From Marinibium conchae (GTDB lineage Bacteria > Pseudomonadota > Gammaproteobacteria > Enterobacterales > Alteromonadaceae), in NCBI RefSeq assembly GCF_015595035.1, contig NZ_JADNRN010000001.1, positions 806,001 to 870,000 of the forward strand: 64,000 bases of DNA, given 5' to 3'. Every line of letters begins with the position of its first letter. Position 1 is the stretch's first letter. Under the pieces are notes generated by a model. That model had not been told where the DNA came from. It saw nothing but the letters and a program-made list of their open reading frames with translations, and ran no database searches. A program made the translations under genes and the position numbers. Below are positions 27,087-34,916 of this stretch, one piece after another.

Positions 27087-27153
27087 ACTAGCATGCAATT
27101 CATTTGATCTAGCACAAAGAATGATCTCACTTTTTGGGGCGTAAACCGCAGTA

Positions 27154-27167
27154 TTGATCTCGATCAG
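27154..27167 (+). promoter_or_regulatory. FNR/Anr-like operator
   Basis: TTGATCTCGATCAG matches the FNR box TTGAT-N4-ATCAA at 9 of 10 consensus positions. It lies 61 bases before the start of a 46-residue membrane protein gene, a sensible distance for activation at low oxygen. Sequence match only; no promoter elements were assigned. Confidence 0.6.
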
Positions 27168-27227
27168 TAGTGATGCATTAGCAATCGACTACGCTTAACT
27201 CATTGATATAAACCAACGAGGTAAGTT

Positions 27228-27368
27228 ATGTTGAATTTAATTTTTGGCGACGCAGTTGTATGGGGTTCACTTCTTGGCATTTTGATCATGTTGATAATGA
27301 GCGGGTACTTTACCTACATGTTTATCCACAATAGTGATCCCGATGTTGAAGATAAAGGCGCTAAGTAG
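27228..27368 (+). CDS. 46-residue single-helix membrane protein (DUF3149-like)
   Basis: ATG 27228 to TAG 27366-27368 encodes MLNLIFGDAVVWGSLLGILI followed by MLIMSGYFTYMFIHNSDPDVEDKGAK. There is one membrane helix (about residues 11-33) and an acidic cytoplasmic or periplasmic tail. GAGG (27218-27221) sits 6 bases before the ATG, a good ribosome site, and an FNR-like box lies upstream. The pattern resembles small DUF3149-type proteins of Alteromonadales, but this is a tentative match. Function unknown; small oxidase or respiratory accessory subunits are one possibility given the operator. Confidence 0.72.
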   Translation: MLNLIFGDAVVWGSLLGILIMLIMSGYFTYMFIHNSDPDVEDKGAK

Positions 27369-27422
27369 ATAAATTGAGGCTTCGCTATTTTGTGCTGACT
27401 GCTTGGTAAGTGCTGTCGGTCT

Positions 27423-27992
27423 TTAGTCGAACTTATTGTATTCTTCATTCTGTTTGACGAGGGCTAAAATAGCGCCCTTGCCACCCCATTCAAGAGGAGC
27501 TTGATGAAAACCTTCTATGTAAGGGTGTTGCACTAACCAGCTTGGCACTTTGCTTTTGAGCACGCCAGCGCCTATGCCATGCACAATGCAAACACAGTGA
27601 TGATGACGGCGATGGGCTTCATAGATGAGGGCTGCAATTTCATGTTTAGCGCTTTGCGTGTTCAAACCATGTAAGTCGAGTACTAAGTCAGGCGGTATTT
27701 CGCCGTTTCGAAGGCGTTTTACCTCATCACTGCGCTCACCTTCCTTTACATATTTCAGCGGGCCTTGAGGCGAAAAGCTGGCTTCGAATCCATCAGAAAA
27801 CTCAAACAAAGCGCTCGCTTGCTTTTCCATTGAAGCATGACTAAAGCGCTTTTTTTTCATAGCAACACGCTTTTCTGCAGTGGATAGCTCGTACTTATCA
27901 TGCTTCACAGGCTTAGCATCGCTAAACAAGCTCGAAAATGAAATATCTTGGTCGCTAATAGGATCCGTTTTACTTTTAACTTTTTTTGGCAT
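27423..27992 (-). CDS. smrB: Ribosome-rescue endonuclease SmrB
   Basis: A 189-residue Smr-domain protein. SmrB cuts mRNA between collided ribosomes to start rescue. The Smr domain (about 95-185) contains LVLDLHGLNTQSAKHE and the second signature VHGIGAGVLKSKVP; the C-terminal GFHQAPLEWGGKGA is shared with E. coli YfcN/SmrB. The N-terminal 90 residues are charged and flexible and include the ribosome-binding hook region. ATG 27992 is preferred to a TTG 5 codons upstream. It is divergent from prmB, an arrangement conserved in E. coli. No terminator is seen directly after the stop. Confidence 0.92.
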   Translation of the reverse strand: MPKKVKSKTDPISDQDISFSSLFSDAKPVKHDKYELSTAEKRVAMKKKRFSHASMEKQASALFEFSDGFEASFSPQGPLKYVKEGERSDEVKRLRNGEIPPDLVLDLHGLNTQSAKHEIAALIYEAHRRHHHCVCIVHGIGAGVLKSKVPSWLVQHPYIEGFHQAPLEWGGKGAILALVKQNEEYNKFD

Positions 27993-28069
27993 TAGTGAAG
28001 ATAACAAGCGAATTTGAACGTAATATTGCGTATTATATCAGGATATTAGTCAATTGAGTTAGTAAGTGC

Positions 28070-29083
28070 ATGTCTGTCGACAATTCAAGTGAGTCTTTGC
28101 CCAGTGAACATCGGGTTGAGAGTGAATATCAATCTATCAATCAAGATGAAGTAAAGAGTATCATTAATCCTCATGTAGTCGATGAGCTTGACTCAATTCT
28201 TGATTGGGTGCGCTATTCCGTGTCTGTATTTTATCAAGCAGGTGTGTTTTTTGGTCATGGCACTGATAACGAATGGGACGAGGCCTGTAGCTTAGTTTAT
28301 CAGGCGGCAAATGTGCCACTCGATACAGCTCCCCTTCGACAAGAGCTGTTATATCAAGCAAAATTAACCAAAGATGAAAAGGCGCGTATTATCGACTGGT
28401 TACAACAACGCGTTGAGTTGCAACGCCCGCTGCCATATATTACAAATCAAGCTTGGTTTGCAGGCATGCCGTTTTATGTCGATGAACGCGTTCTGATCCC
28501 TCGCTCCCCTTTTGCCGAACTTATTCAGCAGGGATTCAAGCCGTGGTTATCCAGTTCTCCGTCTCATATATTAGACCTATGCACCGGTGGAGCTTGTATA
28601 GCTATAGCCTTGGCAGATAGCTTTGAAGATGCGATTGTGGATGGTGCCGATATCGACTCTGATGCGCTCGATGTCGCTTCTATGAATATTTACGAATATC
28701 AGCTAGAAGATCGCGTTTTTCCATTGCAATCAGACTTATTTGCAGGCCTAGAAGGGCAGCGATATGACCTAATAGTGTCAAACCCACCTTATGTTGATCA
28801 GCAAGATATGGACGACCTTCCCGATGAGTTTCGTCATGAACCAGAGCATGCATTGGCCGCGGGTGTCGATGGCTTAGATTTGGTTGATATTATGCTGAAA
28901 CAAGCCCCCAACTATATGCAAGATCAAGCTTGGATCTTTGTTGAAGTTGGCAATAGTGAAGTACACATGACTACCCGCTTTCCAGGCCTAGAAGTGGAAT
29001 GGGTCGAACTAAGCTCAGGTGGTAGTGGTATTTTTGCCGTTCAAAAAGAAGTACTGCAGGCCTACTGGTCGTCAGTTGAGTAA
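28070..29083 (+). CDS. prmB: Ribosomal protein L3 N5-glutamine methyltransferase PrmB
   Basis: A 337-residue SAM-dependent methyltransferase. The SAM motif ILDLCTGGACIAIALA lies near residue 167 and the catalytic SNPPYVDQQDM near 238, diagnostic of the HemK/PrmB group; IPRSPFAELI is typical of PrmB. It methylates Gln150 of ribosomal protein L3. The N-terminal 40 residues form an acidic extension longer than in E. coli PrmB, so a later start is possible. It is followed by aroC, as in enterobacteria. Confidence 0.94.
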   Translation: MSVDNSSESLPSEHRVESEYQSINQDEVKSIINPHVVDELDSILDWVRYSVSVFYQAGVFFGHGTDNEWDEACSLVYQAANVPLDTAPLRQELLYQAKLTKDEKARIIDWLQQRVELQRPLPYITNQAWFAGMPFYVDERVLIPRSPFAELIQQGFKPWLSSSPSHILDLCTGGACIAIALADSFEDAIVDGADIDSDALDVASMNIYEYQLEDRVFPLQSDLFAGLEGQRYDLIVSNPPYVDQQDMDDLPDEFRHEPEHALAAGVDGLDLVDIMLKQAPNYMQDQAWIFVEVGNSEVHMTTRFPGLEVEWVELSSGGSGIFAVQKEVLQAYWSSVE

Positions 29084-29151
29084 AATATTTATCGGCAAAT
29101 ATTAATGTGCCGAGCTAAATGCAGTAATAGTAAAGTAAAAGGAAAGAAGAG

Positions 29152-30249
29152 ATGTCTGGGAATACATTTGGTAAGTTATTTACCGTAACAACCTTTGGTG
29201 AAAGCCATGGTATTGCAATTGGAGGGGTTGTTGACGGGTGTCCTCCCGGTTTAGAGCTTGATGAAAGTGATCTACAAGGCGACCTCGACCGCAGAAAACC
29301 GGGTACTTCCCGCTACACGACAGCGCGCCGTGAAGATGACGAAGTGCAAATACTCAGTGGCGTTTTCGAAGGCAAAACAACGGGTACAAGCATTGGCTTA
29401 TTAATTAAGAATAAAGACCAACGCAGTCAAGACTACTCTAAAATTAAAGACTCCTTCCGCCCAGGGCATGCAGATTACACCTATCAACAAAAGTTTGGTT
29501 TTCGAGACTATCGCGGCGGTGGTCGATCATCAGCTCGCGAGACTGCCATTAGGGTTGCAGCAGGTGGTATTGCGAAAAAATATTTGAAGCAAGAATTCGG
29601 CATAGAAATTAATGCCTATATTAGCCAATTAGGGCCAGTGTCGATTGATAAGGTCGACCATAGTGTGACTAATACAAATCCATTTTTTTGCCCCGACGAG
29701 ACAAAGCTTGATGCCTTAGATGAGTATATGCGACAGCTTAAAAAAGAGGGCAATTCAATTGGCGCTAAAGTAAGTGTTAGTGCGACGAATGTGCCCGTTG
29801 GTCTAGGTGAACCGGTATTTGACCGACTTGATGCCGACATTGCACATGCCATGATGGGGATTAATGCTGTCAAGGGCGTTGAACTGGGCGATGGCTTCGA
29901 CGTTGTAACTCAAAAAGGAACGGAGCATCGTGATGAGATGTCACCTGATGGCTTTCATAGCAACCACGCTGGTGGAGTATTAGGCGGGATCTCAACCGGG
30001 CAAGAGTTATTGGTACATATGGCGCTTAAGCCAACGTCGAGTATCAGTATTTCTGGTCAATCTGTAGATGTACATGGTAATACTGATGATGTGATTACTA
30101 AAGGTCGCCACGACCCTTGTGTGGGTATTCGTGCTGTTCCTATCGCTGAAGCGATGTTGGCACTTGTGTTAATGGACCACTTATTGCGTCATCGTGCACA
30201 GAATGCCAATGTGAGGAGTATTACTCCAGTTATTCCTGCGCAACGTTAA
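29152..30249 (+). CDS. aroC: Chorismate synthase
   Basis: A 365-residue AroC, which makes chorismate from EPSP with reduced FMN in the last common step of aromatic synthesis. All three signatures are present: [18 protein letters not shown] (near residue 16), the FMN-site [17 protein letters not shown] (near 120), and [17 protein letters not shown] near the C-terminus. AGGAAAG precedes ATG 29152. It lies 68 bases after prmB. Confidence 0.97.
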   Translation: MSGNTFGKLFTVTTFGESHGIAIGGVVDGCPPGLELDESDLQGDLDRRKPGTSRYTTARREDDEVQILSGVFEGKTTGTSIGLLIKNKDQRSQDYSKIKDSFRPGHADYTYQQKFGFRDYRGGGRSSARETAIRVAAGGIAKKYLKQEFGIEINAYISQLGPVSIDKVDHSVTNTNPFFCPDETKLDALDEYMRQLKKEGNSIGAKVSVSATNVPVGLGEPVFDRLDADIAHAMMGINAVKGVELGDGFDVVTQKGTEHRDEMSPDGFHSNHAGGVLGGISTGQELLVHMALKPTSSISISGQSVDVHGNTDDVITKGRHDPCVGIRAVPIAEAMLALVLMDHLLRHRAQNANVRSITPVIPAQR

Positions 30250-30260
30250 ATACCTTAGCC

Positions 30261-31478
30261 TTGTTTTTTCATCATCTGATAAGTTCAAAAAGCAAGGCTG
30301 CTATCGCTAGCCCTATCAACTTAGGGCTTATATCCCTCACTTATTTTTTCTATTTTGGCCAACTGGGCGTATTTATACCTTATGTTGCTGTCTTCCTTGA
30401 TGGGCGCGGTTTAAGCTCAGAGGAAATTGGAAGTTTGTTAGCCATCGTGACATTAACGCGCGTTCTTGGTCCCAACTTATGGGCAAATGTTGCTGACAGA
30501 ACCGGGCGAGGAGCCGACATACTGCGATTCGGCTGCCTGCTAGGATTTTTGGCTTTCAACGCCATCTATTTTACTAATAGCTTCTGGGGCCTGACTTTTG
30601 CCTTTGGTTTAATGATGATGTTTTGGACGGCAGTATTACCTCAGTTGGAAGTTATTACTGTCAACGCTACAAAAACCACGAAGGGAGGCTACGGTGCTAT
30701 TCGTCTATGGGGCAGTATAGGATTCGTTGCGCTGAGCTTGGTGGTGGGCAGCCTATTAGACTACTTCAGCAGCGATGTGATCGTTGTTTGCTCGAGTGTT
30801 ACTTTGTTTGCACTTTACCTTGCTAGCCTTTTTATTGCCTCCCCGAGCAAATTAGAGCACAGTAACACAAGTCACTCTGCGAGCTCAAACTGGCAAGAAG
30901 CCTGCAAATTGCCTTTTATCATATTCATGTTGTCGGCAAGTCTGCTGCAAATGAGCTTTGGTTCTTACTATAACTTTTTTGCTCTTTACATGGTCGATCT
31001 TGATTACTCGGGCAAACAAACTGGCTTGTTTATTTCAATTGGCGTGGTTGCGGAAATCGCTATCTTTTTAGTTGCAACAAGAGTGATTTCTCGTTTTGGC
31101 GTGAAATGGATAATGTTAATTTCAATGCTATTAACAACATGTCGATGGTTAACTCTTGCTCTATTGCCTGAATACTTGAGCGCGATACTTCTCTCTCAGA
31201 CCTTACATGCCTTCAGTTTTGGCATGACACATGCTGCGTCGGTGCATTTTCTGCATCACTATTTCTGCGCGGAATTTCAAAGCAGAGCACAGGCTTTGTA
31301 TGTCAGTATTGCGTTTGGAGTGGGCGGGGCAATAGGAAGCTACATATCAGGTAAGACTTGGTTGCAAGGTGAGGGCGCTGAATTTAGCTTTATGTTGTCA
31401 GCATCGTTTGCTTTTGCTAGTGCCTTGATCTTAGTGTTTTTTTCAGATAGTGAGAGTAAAAAAAAGCCCGATATCTAG
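30261..31478 (+). CDS. MFS transporter (HcaT-like family)
   Basis: A 405-residue permease with 12 predicted membrane helices. The region LTYFFYFGQLGVFIPYVAVF in helix 1 and YGAIRLWGSIGFVALS before helix 5 resemble HcaT and other MFS_1-like carriers. Substrate unknown. The only plausible starts are TTG 30261 or another non-ATG codon shortly after; there is no convincing ribosome site, and aroC ends 11 bases upstream, so expression may depend on coupling. Its stop codon lies in the loop of a terminator hairpin. Confidence 0.8.
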   Translation: MFFHHLISSKSKAAIASPINLGLISLTYFFYFGQLGVFIPYVAVFLDGRGLSSEEIGSLLAIVTLTRVLGPNLWANVADRTGRGADILRFGCLLGFLAFNAIYFTNSFWGLTFAFGLMMMFWTAVLPQLEVITVNATKTTKGGYGAIRLWGSIGFVALSLVVGSLLDYFSSDVIVVCSSVTLFALYLASLFIASPSKLEHSNTSHSASSNWQEACKLPFIIFMLSASLLQMSFGSYYNFFALYMVDLDYSGKQTGLFISIGVVAEIAIFLVATRVISRFGVKWIMLISMLLTTCRWLTLALLPEYLSAILLSQTLHAFSFGMTHAASVHFLHHYFCAEFQSRAQALYVSIAFGVGGAIGSYISGKTWLQGEGAEFSFMLSASFAFASALILVFFSDSESKKKPDI

Positions 31479-31488
31479 CGGGCTTTTA
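31460..31488. terminator. Bidirectional terminator overlapping the MFS stop codon
   Basis: AGCCCG (31465-31470) pairs with CGGGCT (31479-31484) over an 8-base loop holding the MFS TAG stop. An A run precedes and a TTTT run follows, so it can stop both the rightward MFS transcript and the leftward sodB transcript. Confidence 0.85.
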
Positions 31489-31519
31489 GTAGGTAATTGT
31501 CGGTTGATATTTAACCGTA

Positions 31520-32101
31520 TTAAGCGAAGTTACTTGATGCAAAATCCCAATTCGCTAAGGCCCAATATGCCTCTAGGTAGTTAGGACGAACGTTGCGGTA
31601 ATCGATGTAATAGGCATGCTCCCAAAGGTCACATGTTAACAACGGCGTAAGCCCTTCTTCAGTAATTGGAGTGCCAGCATTGCTTGTGTTTACGATATCT
31701 AAGCTACCGTCTGCTGTTTTAACCAGCCATGTCCAGCTTGAGCCAAAGTTGTTTACCGCTTTATCATTAAATGCTGCTTTAAAGTCAGCAAATGAGCCCC
31801 ACTTTGCGTTGATAGCATCCGCTAATGCGCCTGATGGCTCGCCACCACCATTTGGGCTTAAACTGTTCCAATAAAAAGTGTGGTTCCAGATTTGCGCAGC
31901 GTTATTGAAAACACCACCGTCAGAATTTTTAACGATTTCTTCTAATGACTTGCTAGCAAGGTCAGTACCTTCAACTAAACCGTTTAGTTTGGTAACGTAA
32001 GTTGCGTGATGCTTGCCGTAGTGAAACTCTAAAGTTTCTGCTGAGATATGCGGTTCTAGTGCATTTTTTTCATAAGGTAATGCTGGAAGTTCAAAAGCCA
32101 T
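31520..32101 (-). CDS. sodB: Iron superoxide dismutase
   Basis: A 193-residue Fe-type SOD. It converts superoxide to peroxide and oxygen in the cytoplasm. Metal-ligand regions are visible: [12 protein letters not shown] (first His), [14 protein letters not shown] (second His; the AAQ is typical of the iron form), and [14 protein letters not shown] (Asp and third His). Length matches E. coli SodB. ATG 32101 has a GGAG upstream. A promoter match is present 66-94 bases upstream, and the gene ends at a bidirectional terminator. Confidence 0.97.
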   Translation of the reverse strand: MAFELPALPYEKNALEPHISAETLEFHYGKHHATYVTKLNGLVEGTDLASKSLEEIVKNSDGGVFNNAAQIWNHTFYWNSLSPNGGGEPSGALADAINAKWGSFADFKAAFNDKAVNNFGSSWTWLVKTADGSLDIVNTSNAGTPITEEGLTPLLTCDLWEHAYYIDYRNVRPNYLEAYWALANWDFASSNFA

Positions 32102-32402
32102 TGTGTTCTCCGTTAGTAGGTCTATGTATTGTTTTAAGTATTGCTAACACAGTTAATGTTGGGCTTATTATAGTAAACCCAAGATAAAACGTGAAAAAAT
32201 TAATTGATAAGATATAACTAGTTCGAAAATGAACTCGAAGAAGATCATTTTTTACTGATTTTTCGTTATATAGTCATTAAACTATGCGCAATTAAGATTT
32301 TTGTGATGCCCGTATTAATAATACCAGCGTGCAAGCTTGTAATATGCGATTTCATCACCACTTCTAAAGCAGCTTTTCGAATCATCTAAAAAGGGTTACA
32401 TA
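32102..32402. other. Divergent control region between sodB and grxD
   Basis: A 301-base AT-rich gap with no gene. It holds the likely sodB promoter on the left. On the right, AAGGG (32391-32395) is the ribosome site for grxD. No clear Fur, SoxR or OxyR site was recognised by eye. Confidence 0.6.
32167..32195 (-). promoter_or_regulatory. Probable sigma-70 promoter of sodB
   Basis: On the minus strand TTCACG (32195-32190) and TATAAT (32172-32167) are separated by 17 bases, pointing to sodB with a leader of about 60 bases. The -10 is a perfect consensus and the -35 matches 4 of 6. Confidence 0.5.
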
Positions 32403-32729
32403 ATGGAAACAGTAGACAAAATTAAAGAGCAAATAAGCGAAAATCCGGTTCTTCTTTATATGAAAGGTTCTCCTAAGCTACCAAGCTGCGGGTTTTCAGC
32501 TCAAACAGTTCAAGCTTTAATGAGCTGTGGAGAGCAGTTTGCTTATGTGGATATTCTTCAAAACCCCGATATCCGAGCTGAGCTTCCAAAATATGCTGAT
32601 TGGCCGACCTTTCCGCAACTATGGGTTAAAGGTGAGCTAATTGGAGGTTGCGACATTATTTTAGAAATGTTCCAACAGGGCGAATTACAACCTTTGTTGA
32701 AAAAAGCTGCCGTGAAAGCTGAAGACTAA
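32403..32729 (+). CDS. grxD: Monothiol glutaredoxin (Grx4 type)
   Basis: A 108-residue CGFS glutaredoxin. The motif KLPSCGFSAQ (near residue 30) has a single active cysteine. WPTFPQLWVKGELIGGCDI carries the glutathione-binding segment. Such proteins bind a [2Fe-2S] cluster with glutathione and hand it to apoproteins or to iron regulators. AAGGG lies 7 bases before ATG 32403. It sits between sodB and bfd in an iron/oxidative-stress neighbourhood. Confidence 0.95.
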   Translation: METVDKIKEQISENPVLLYMKGSPKLPSCGFSAQTVQALMSCGEQFAYVDILQNPDIRAELPKYADWPTFPQLWVKGELIGGCDIILEMFQQGELQPLLKKAAVKAED

Positions 32730-32751
32730 TTCGCGAAAGTACATTATTGAG

Positions 32752-32784
32752 GGTCATGCAACTAGCATTGTGTGGCCTTTTTTT
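32752..32784 (+). terminator. Intrinsic terminator after grxD
   Basis: GGTCATGCAA (32752-32761) pairs with TTGTGTGGCC (32768-32777) through a 10-base stem with three G-T wobbles, followed by seven Ts. Confidence 0.82.
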
Positions 32785-32898
32785 ATGCGTGTTTTTAAGC
32801 TAGGCCAGAAGTTGAGAGTATTGCTTAGCTATTTAAGGTGCTACAGCTGAAGAGGATTGATTTGAAAGTAACGGGTTTCAAGTAATAGGGTGAAAAAT

Positions 32899-33093
32899 TT
32901 AGCCAACTTCTTTGAATAGGCTTTCGTCGATGATGGTGTCATCTATGATCGTCTGGGCTAACTCAACACACTTGCCACACTGACCACCCAGAGCCATTAC
33001 TTTTTTAAGGTCGCGCATATTCCCAACGCCATGTGTTTCCACAGCGGTTTTGATTTGTTTATCAGTGATTCCGAAACACATGCATACAAACAT
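32899..33093 (-). CDS. bfd: Bacterioferritin-associated ferredoxin
   Basis: A 64-residue Bfd/BFD-like [2Fe-2S] protein. Cluster ligands are C-x-C near the N-terminus (MFVCMCFGITDKQ) and C-x2-C in GGQCGKCVELA. Bfd reduces the iron core of bacterioferritin and so releases stored iron under starvation. ATG 33093 is chosen because it gives the normal family start; a longer frame opens 8 codons upstream. A Fur-like box lies 39 bases upstream, as expected for an iron-starvation gene. No bacterioferritin gene is adjacent. Confidence 0.9.
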   Translation of the reverse strand: MFVCMCFGITDKQIKTAVETHGVGNMRDLKKVMALGGQCGKCVELAQTIIDDTIIDESLFKEVG

Positions 33094-33132
33094 TGCAGAC
33101 CCAATAAAATAATTCAAGTTAGGATATGCAAA

Positions 33133-33147
33133 TGATAATAATTGTTA
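33133..33147 (-). promoter_or_regulatory. Fur-like box upstream of bfd
   Basis: TGATAATAATTGTTA matches the 7-1-7 Fur inverted repeat (TGATAAT-N-ATTATCA) with two mismatches in one half. It is placed between bfd and the 3' end of rnt, in the expected bfd promoter region. Confidence 0.65.
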
Positions 33148-33205
33148 TTTGTTTTAAACGCAATAGTTTTTGCGACTAATTCTCAATTGCGTTTGCAAGT
33201 TATTA

Positions 33206-33856
33206 TTATTCATCAGTTTTTTTTTCGATATTTTCAAGTGGCCAGGCGCCAATAGCGCTATATCGGTTTACTATGAAGCAAAACAATTCAGCGGTACGTT
33301 GAGTGTCGTAGAGAGCAGAATGGGCTTCCGACTGATTGAACTCAATACCAGCTGCCTCGCAAGCCTTTATCAATACGGTTTGACCCAAGGCGAGTGCTGA
33401 TAAGCTGGTAGTATCGAAAGAAACAAAGGGGTGAAAAGGACTCCTTTTTATGTCGTGGCGAGCAATAGCGGCATTCACAAAGCTCTGGTCGAAAGTCGCA
33501 TTATGAGCAACAATCACTGAACGTTGGCAATCCGCTTGTTTTTGATGCTTTCTCACATGTTTACAGAGGTTTTTGAATACGCTGTTTTCGTCAATCGCGC
33601 CGCGCAAAGCACAAAAAGGATCGATACCGTTAAAATCGATGGCCGCTTTTTCTATGTTTGCACCTTCAAATGGTATTACATGTTCGTGAAACGTTGCGTC
33701 AGGGACGAGCTCGCCTTTTTCGTCATACTTCAGCGTAATGGCTGCGATTTCAAGGAGAGCGTCAGACTGTGCGTTAAAGCCGGCTGTTTCAACATCAATA
33801 ATAACTGGAAAGTAACCACGAAAACGATCTTTAAGCTGAGGCGAGGTGTTTGACAT
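33206..33856 (-). CDS. rnt: Ribonuclease T
   Basis: A 216-residue DEDDh 3'-5' exonuclease that trims tRNA and 5S/23S rRNA ends. Exo I reads [11 protein letters not shown] (near residue 18), Exo II is [12 protein letters not shown] (near 116), and Exo III is [14 protein letters not shown] (near 182). Length matches E. coli RNase T. It is divergent from motY, the same neighbourhood seen in Vibrio. Confidence 0.96.
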   Translation of the reverse strand: MSNTSPQLKDRFRGYFPVIIDVETAGFNAQSDALLEIAAITLKYDEKGELVPDATFHEHVIPFEGANIEKAAIDFNGIDPFCALRGAIDENSVFKNLCKHVRKHQKQADCQRSVIVAHNATFDQSFVNAAIARHDIKRSPFHPFVSFDTTSLSALALGQTVLIKACEAAGIEFNQSEAHSALYDTQRTAELFCFIVNRYSAIGAWPLENIEKKTDE

Positions 33857-33946
33857 GAAAAAAGTAGTATCCTATTGAAGGCTTGTTTCGCCAATATGAA
33901 TTGTTTGCTAAGTATTCATTCGAATCAGTCGATATCTATTACAATA

Positions 33947-33961
33947 TAAAAATAATTATCA
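33947..33961 (+). promoter_or_regulatory. Possible Fur-like site upstream of motY
   Basis: TAAAAATAATTATCA has a perfect right half (ATTATCA) and 5 of 7 matches in the left half of the Fur repeat. It lies 58 bases before motY. In an AT-rich gap this could be chance. Confidence 0.3.
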
Positions 33962-34019
33962 TGTTGAATTTTCACGCTTGCTTTTTCCAAGCACTGGCCT
34001 TAACGAGACGACATTCTAA

Positions 34020-34883
34020 ATGAAAAAACTTCTACTTAGCTTCTTTTGCTGCTTACCGTTTTTAGTATCAGCCAATTTACGAGAGTATAATGCATCTATC
34101 GAAAATTCTGAATGGTCTTTAGGTGAGCAAACGAAATTAAAATGTGAACTCACTCATCCAATCCCAGGCTATGGTAAGGCTACTTTTGTTACAGAGGCAT
34201 CCAAACAACTGAATCTAGAGTTTGTGTTGGATATGCTTCGCCTTCCTAATCGCTACGATTCGGCAACTGTTTATTCAGCGCCACCAAAATGGATGCCAGG
34301 TGCAGTACGCAAAACGATAGGAAGCATGAGCCTGCGTAAACAGTACGACGGTGATCTACCTTCAGACTCGGCTTGGGAGATGCTAACAGAGCTCGAGAAG
34401 GGGTATTGGCCGACTATCTTTTATCAAGACTGGAATAATCGTAATGACGCCGTGGCAGTCGCACTTAATTCCAGTAATTTTATACCGTCATACTATGCGT
34501 TTTCTGATTGCGTGGCGAATCTCTTGCCATTCAGTTTCGATGACATTGCTTATACCGTGCTGAGTTATAAGAAGAGTAGCGTTGAATTAACAAAATACTC
34601 ACAGCGCCGATTAGACATGATAGGCGAATACCTGAAAGAAGATACTGATTTAGAATTGGTGTTGCTTGATGGTTACACGGATAGCTACGGTGGCAGTTGG
34701 AACAATGAGCAACTCTCCATACGCCGCGCTAATGAGATACGAGACTATTTTGCTTCGATGGGTGTCGATTCTCAACGCATTGAAGTAACCGGCCATGGTG
34801 AAAAACGTCACATTGCGCCTAATGACGATGAAATGACTCGCCCGCAAAACCGCCGAGTTGTAATACAGCTAGCAAAGCCATAA
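34020..34883 (+). CDS. motY: Sodium-type flagellar T-ring protein MotY
   Basis: A 287-residue periplasmic protein. The signal peptide ends about residue 18 (LVSA). A MotY-specific N-terminal domain contains ENSEWSLGEQTKLKCELTHP and WMPGAVRKTI, and WPTIFYQDW and FSDCVANLLPFSFDDIAYTVL follow. A C-terminal OmpA-like peptidoglycan-binding domain (about 180-287) ends RPQNRRVVIQL. MotY with MotX forms the T ring that holds the Na+-driven PomAB stator around the motor. Its presence implies a sodium-driven polar flagellum, though no other flagellar gene is in the window. Confidence 0.93.
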   Translation: MKKLLLSFFCCLPFLVSANLREYNASIENSEWSLGEQTKLKCELTHPIPGYGKATFVTEASKQLNLEFVLDMLRLPNRYDSATVYSAPPKWMPGAVRKTIGSMSLRKQYDGDLPSDSAWEMLTELEKGYWPTIFYQDWNNRNDAVAVALNSSNFIPSYYAFSDCVANLLPFSFDDIAYTVLSYKKSSVELTKYSQRRLDMIGEYLKEDTDLELVLLDGYTDSYGGSWNNEQLSIRRANEIRDYFASMGVDSQRIEVTGHGEKRHIAPNDDEMTRPQNRRVVIQLAKP

Positions 34884-34916
34884 TTAACCGCTAAGCCATC
34901 GCTTTGAGTAACAGCG

